Below are positions 61,900-64,000 of a stretch of 64,000 nt of DNA, in pieces; positions within the stretch are counted from its first letter, which is position 1; each line of letters opens with the position of its first letter. Source of the stretch: Amycolatopsis azurea DSM 43854. GTDB lineage: Bacteria > Actinomycetota > Actinomycetes > Mycobacteriales > Pseudonocardiaceae. The stretch lies in contig NZ_MUXN01000001.1 in the NCBI RefSeq assembly GCF_001995215.1, positions 416,934 through 480,933 on the forward strand, given 5' to 3'. Below the pieces are notes generated by a model that was not told where the DNA came from, did no database searches, and was given only the letters and a program-made list of their open reading frames with translations. A program made the position numbers and the translations under genes.

Positions 61900-62349
61900 C
61901 GCGTACTCCCGTGGTGCTCGTTCTCCGGTGAACTGGGGTTGGGCCGACTCTAATGCGGGACGGGTGAACTGGTCAGTAACGTCGCAGGCAACCGTTCGGT
62001 CACGGTGTCGCGCTAACGGGTGTTCGCCGGTTCGGGTCAAGATCATCAATAATTCGTGTTTTTCCTACCATGAAACGAAAAATGGCTAACAGTGCGAAGT
62101 CTTCGCATCGCTCATAAGGGTGATGAACGCCATTGAATCGCCGCCCGAACGGCGTGTTTCCGCAGGCTGGGGTGGGTTGCCCGTGGCGTGGTCGAGGGGT
62201 AATAAGTGCGTGTCGGTTTCACGGCCGAGGAACGGGTGGCGTTTACTGGAGCCGTGGTACAGAGACGGCTGGCCAGCGCTTGCTCTTGCAAGCATGGTTA
62301 AAGGCCGTCGGCCGCGAAAGCGGAGACCTGAGATGAAAGGACTACTACG
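61900..62349. promoter_or_regulatory. Divergent promoter region, fadD and mihF
   Basis: A gap of 450 bases. The part 62030-62110 is notably AT-rich for this genome and holds a small perfect hairpin TGCGAA-GTC-TTCGCA (62093-62107). Promoters for fadD (leftward) and mihF (rightward) should lie here. The short frames at 62120-62368 lack normal third-position GC bias and I do not call them. Confidence 0.5.
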
Positions 62350-62661
62350 TTGGCTCTGCCCACGTTGACTCCGGAGCAGCGCGCCGATGCCCTCGCCAAG
62401 GCGGCTGAGGCTCGCAAAGCGCGCTCCGAGCTGCTTGCGTCGATCAAGTCCGGCAAGGAGAGCATCGACAAGGTGCTCAAGCAGGCCAAGGAGAACAAGA
62501 CCATCGGCAAGACGAAGGTCACGCAGCTGCTGAAGGCCGTGCCCGGCCTGGGCGCGGTCAAGGTCGCCGCCCTGCTGGAGCAGGCCGGGATCGACCCCGA
62601 CCGGCGTGCCGCCGGCCTGGGCGAGCGGCAGCGCGAGGCCCTCCTCGAGGCGCTGAAGTAA
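62350..62661 (+). CDS. mihF: mIHF-type integration host factor
   Basis: Nucleoid-associated DNA-binding protein of 103 aa, the actinobacterial integration host factor. It opens ALPTLTPEQRADALAKAAEA, and its helix-two-turn-helix reads IGKTKVTQLLKAVPGLGAVKV, with the end GLGERQREALLEAL. The start is a TTG at 62350 with AAAGGA about 10 bases upstream; typical mIHF genes start GTG at this residue. Its usual neighbour, gmk, is not here, so it may be a second copy. It shapes chromosome structure and can assist phage integration. Confidence 0.92.
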   Translation: MALPTLTPEQRADALAKAAEARKARSELLASIKSGKESIDKVLKQAKENKTIGKTKVTQLLKAVPGLGAVKVAALLEQAGIDPDRRAAGLGERQREALLEALK

Positions 62662-62689
62662 CGCTTCCGCCCAGGTCACGGGCTGTCCG

Positions 62690-62736
62690 GGGGAAGGTGT
62701 TGCCTGAGAGGCTGTTGCCCGGGCAACACTTTCCCC
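62690..62736. promoter_or_regulatory. Overlapping hairpins before the isochorismate synthase
   Basis: GGGGAAGGTGTTGCC (62690-62704) pairs imperfectly with GGCAACACTTTCCCC (62722-62736). The right arm can instead pair with GTTGCCC (62714-62720) in the perfect palindrome GTTGCCCGGGCAAC. It starts 28 bases after the mihF stop. It may be a terminator with alternative pairing, that is an attenuator-like arrangement, or an operator. Confidence 0.5.
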
Positions 62737-62768
62737 TGGTCTCAGCCGGAGCCTGGGACGCTGGTGGG

Positions 62769-63917
62769 GTGACGACCAGTACCGCACCGGCGACACCGGC
62801 AGACCTGGCCGCCCGCTACGAGCGGGGCGACTTCCTCCTGGCCACGGCACGGCACGCGCTCCTCGCGAGCGGGGCCGCGGCCACCGCGACCGACACCGAT
62901 CCGGCGCGGCTGTCCCGGGCGCTCCCCGGGCTGTTCACCGACACCGGCGCGCCGATCGCGGTCGGAGTCCTGCCCTTCGACACCAGCGAGGGCACTTCCA
63001 CACCTGGTCACCTGGTCCTGCCTCGCACGGTGCACCGCGCGTCTTCCGAACGCGGGGCCGTGCCGCCGCGCACCGCCCTTCCGCAGCCGGTCAAGGTCAC
63101 TTCCGTGCCCGAACCGGAGGCGCATCTCGCCGCCGTCCGCGCGGCCGTCTCGGCGCTGAGCGACCGGGACCTGCGTAAGGTCGTCCTAGCCCGCGCCCTC
63201 GACCTCGATTTCGCCGCCGCCGTCCCGGTCGCGGACGTCGTCCGGAACCTGGCGAACGGGAATCCCCGGCACACCACCTACGCCGCGCAACTGCCCGGCG
63301 GGCGCACGCTGGTCGGCGCCACCCCCGAACTCCTGCTGTCCCGCAGCGGTGGAGCCGTGCTGTCCCGGCCGCATGCCGGGTCGATGCCCCGGTCGGCGGA
63401 CCCGGCGATCGACAAGGCCAACGGTGAGGCGCTCCTGGCGTCCGAAAAGGACCACGTCGAACACGCCGTCGTGGTGGAGTCCGTCGTCGAGATCCTGCGG
63501 CCCTTCTGCCGCACCCTCGACGTCCGCGGCCCCGAACTGGTCTCGACGCCGGCGATCTGGCATCTCTCGACCACCGTCACCGGCGAGCTGATCGACCATG
63601 ACGTCACCGCGCTGGACCTCGCGGCCGCGCTGCACCCGACTCCCGCGATCTGCGGAACGCCGACGGACGCCGCGCGCTCCCTGGTCGGGGAGCTGGAGCC
63701 GTTCGACCGTGAGTACTACGCGGGCGCCGTCGGCTGGGTCGACGCGGCCGGAGACGGCGAATGGGCCGTCGGGATCCGGTGCGCGGAGATCGCCGACACC
63801 TCCATGCGGCTGTACGCCGGCGGCGGCATCGTGCCCGCGTCCGACCCGCAGACCGAACTGGACGAGACGTCGGCGAAGTTCCGCACCCTGCTGGCCGCGA
63901 TGGGCCTGGAGATCTGA
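62769..63917 (+). CDS. Isochorismate synthase
   Basis: Chorismate-binding enzyme of 382 aa that converts chorismate to isochorismate for menaquinone or a catecholate siderophore. Family blocks are LRKVVLARALDL, LVGATPELLLSRSGG, SRPHAGSMPRS, SEKDHVEHAVVVESVVEIL, STPAIWHLSTTVTG and HPTPAICGTPTDAA, with the C-terminal GGGIVPASDPQTELDET. All magnesium and substrate residues appear present. No men or ent genes are adjacent, so the pathway is undecided. The GTG at 62769 fits the usual start; the frame is open from 62697. The stop is followed after one base by a family A repeat. Confidence 0.9.
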   Translation: MTTSTAPATPADLAARYERGDFLLATARHALLASGAAATATDTDPARLSRALPGLFTDTGAPIAVGVLPFDTSEGTSTPGHLVLPRTVHRASSERGAVPPRTALPQPVKVTSVPEPEAHLAAVRAAVSALSDRDLRKVVLARALDLDFAAAVPVADVVRNLANGNPRHTTYAAQLPGGRTLVGATPELLLSRSGGAVLSRPHAGSMPRSADPAIDKANGEALLASEKDHVEHAVVVESVVEILRPFCRTLDVRGPELVSTPAIWHLSTTVTGELIDHDVTALDLAAALHPTPAICGTPTDAARSLVGELEPFDREYYAGAVGWVDAAGDGEWAVGIRCAEIADTSMRLYAGGGIVPASDPQTELDETSAKFRTLLAAMGLEI

Positions 63918-63918
63918 C

Positions 63919-64000
63919 GCGTTTCGTCCTCTGGATGCGGTACTTGCACGCGCAACTACCGCGGCCGCCTCGCGCTCGATGTCCCCAATGCCACGTTGGG
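63919..64000. repeat. Chimeric repeat: family A left half joined to family C
   Basis: 63919-63962 matches the left arm and loop of family A. The right arm is then replaced by GGCCGCCTCGCGCTC, and at 63978 the family C left arm GATGTCCCCAATG begins, running to the window edge with a diverged right arm. It looks like one element inserted in, or recombined with, another. Confidence 0.8.

Noticed and set aside
62120..62368. A short frame of 82 codons before mihF
   Set aside because: It overlaps the mihF start, lacks normal third-position GC bias and has no recognisable product; a leader peptide cannot be excluded.

Overview
The window is GC-rich actinobacterial chromosome, most likely from a Pseudonocardiales member such as Amycolatopsis. 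The clues are strong GC bias at third codon positions, frequent GTG and TTG starts, four-base ATGA/GTGA gene overlaps, a complete conservon (CvnA-D), an mIHF-type nucleoid protein, a mycothiol-dependent formaldehyde dehydrogenase, an EphD-type hydrolase-dehydrogenase fusion and seven TetR-family regulators. I see no rRNA, tRNA, CRISPR array, transposase, integrase or phage gene. The species assignment is inference.

Layout. 1-3.3 kb: an ABC exporter with its own two-component system, cut by the left edge. 3.5-9.1 kb: a DUF559 nuclease-like protein, then a TetR/MFS pair and an ephD-tetR operon. 9.1-10.3 kb: a second citrate synthase. 10.5-14.9 kb: the urease operon ureABCFGD, with no ureE. 15-18 kb: a hypothetical protein, a secreted lipase and its divergent TetR. 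18.1-25.0 kb: one long reverse-strand operon joining a TauABC/NMT1-type uptake ABC transporter to a conservon. 25.4-31 kb: a secreted protein, pdxH, an MFS exporter, a lipoprotein and an APC permease. 30.8-34.4 kb: a TetR with two metallo-beta-lactamase-fold hydrolases and a decayed acyl-CoA synthetase. 34.4-44.2 kb: a galM-like epimerase, GNAT, amidohydrolase, a proline/glutamine-rich membrane protein, acyl-CoA dehydrogenase with a divergent TetR, a PfkB kinase, the main citrate synthase gltA, a secreted protein and a photolyase. 44.2-47.9 kb: a compact six-gene operon (XRE regulator, three small membrane proteins, NatAB-like ABC exporter). 48.4-54 kb: glpD-tetR divergent from an AGPS-like flavoprotein, then a cyclotransferase-like protein and mscR. 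54-64 kb: a C39-like secreted peptidase, a Tat-exported phosphoesterase, a TetR with twin tet-operator-like sites and a membrane protein, an orphan sugar-binding lipoprotein, a fatty-acyl-CoA ligase, mIHF and an isochorismate synthase.

The most unusual layer is non-coding. At least three families of long inverted repeats lie at gene ends: A, a 63-base stem-loop built on CCTCTGGATGCGG; B, hairpins whose arms begin GTGAA and end TTCAC/TTCGC with a variable core; C, GATGTCCCCAATG. Several supply or directly abut stop codons. They are densest at 47.9-48.43 kb, where five palindromes are stacked between two identical 31-base direct repeats. The strongest gene-level candidates for undescribed systems are the XRE/membrane/NatAB operon and the transporter-conservon operon.
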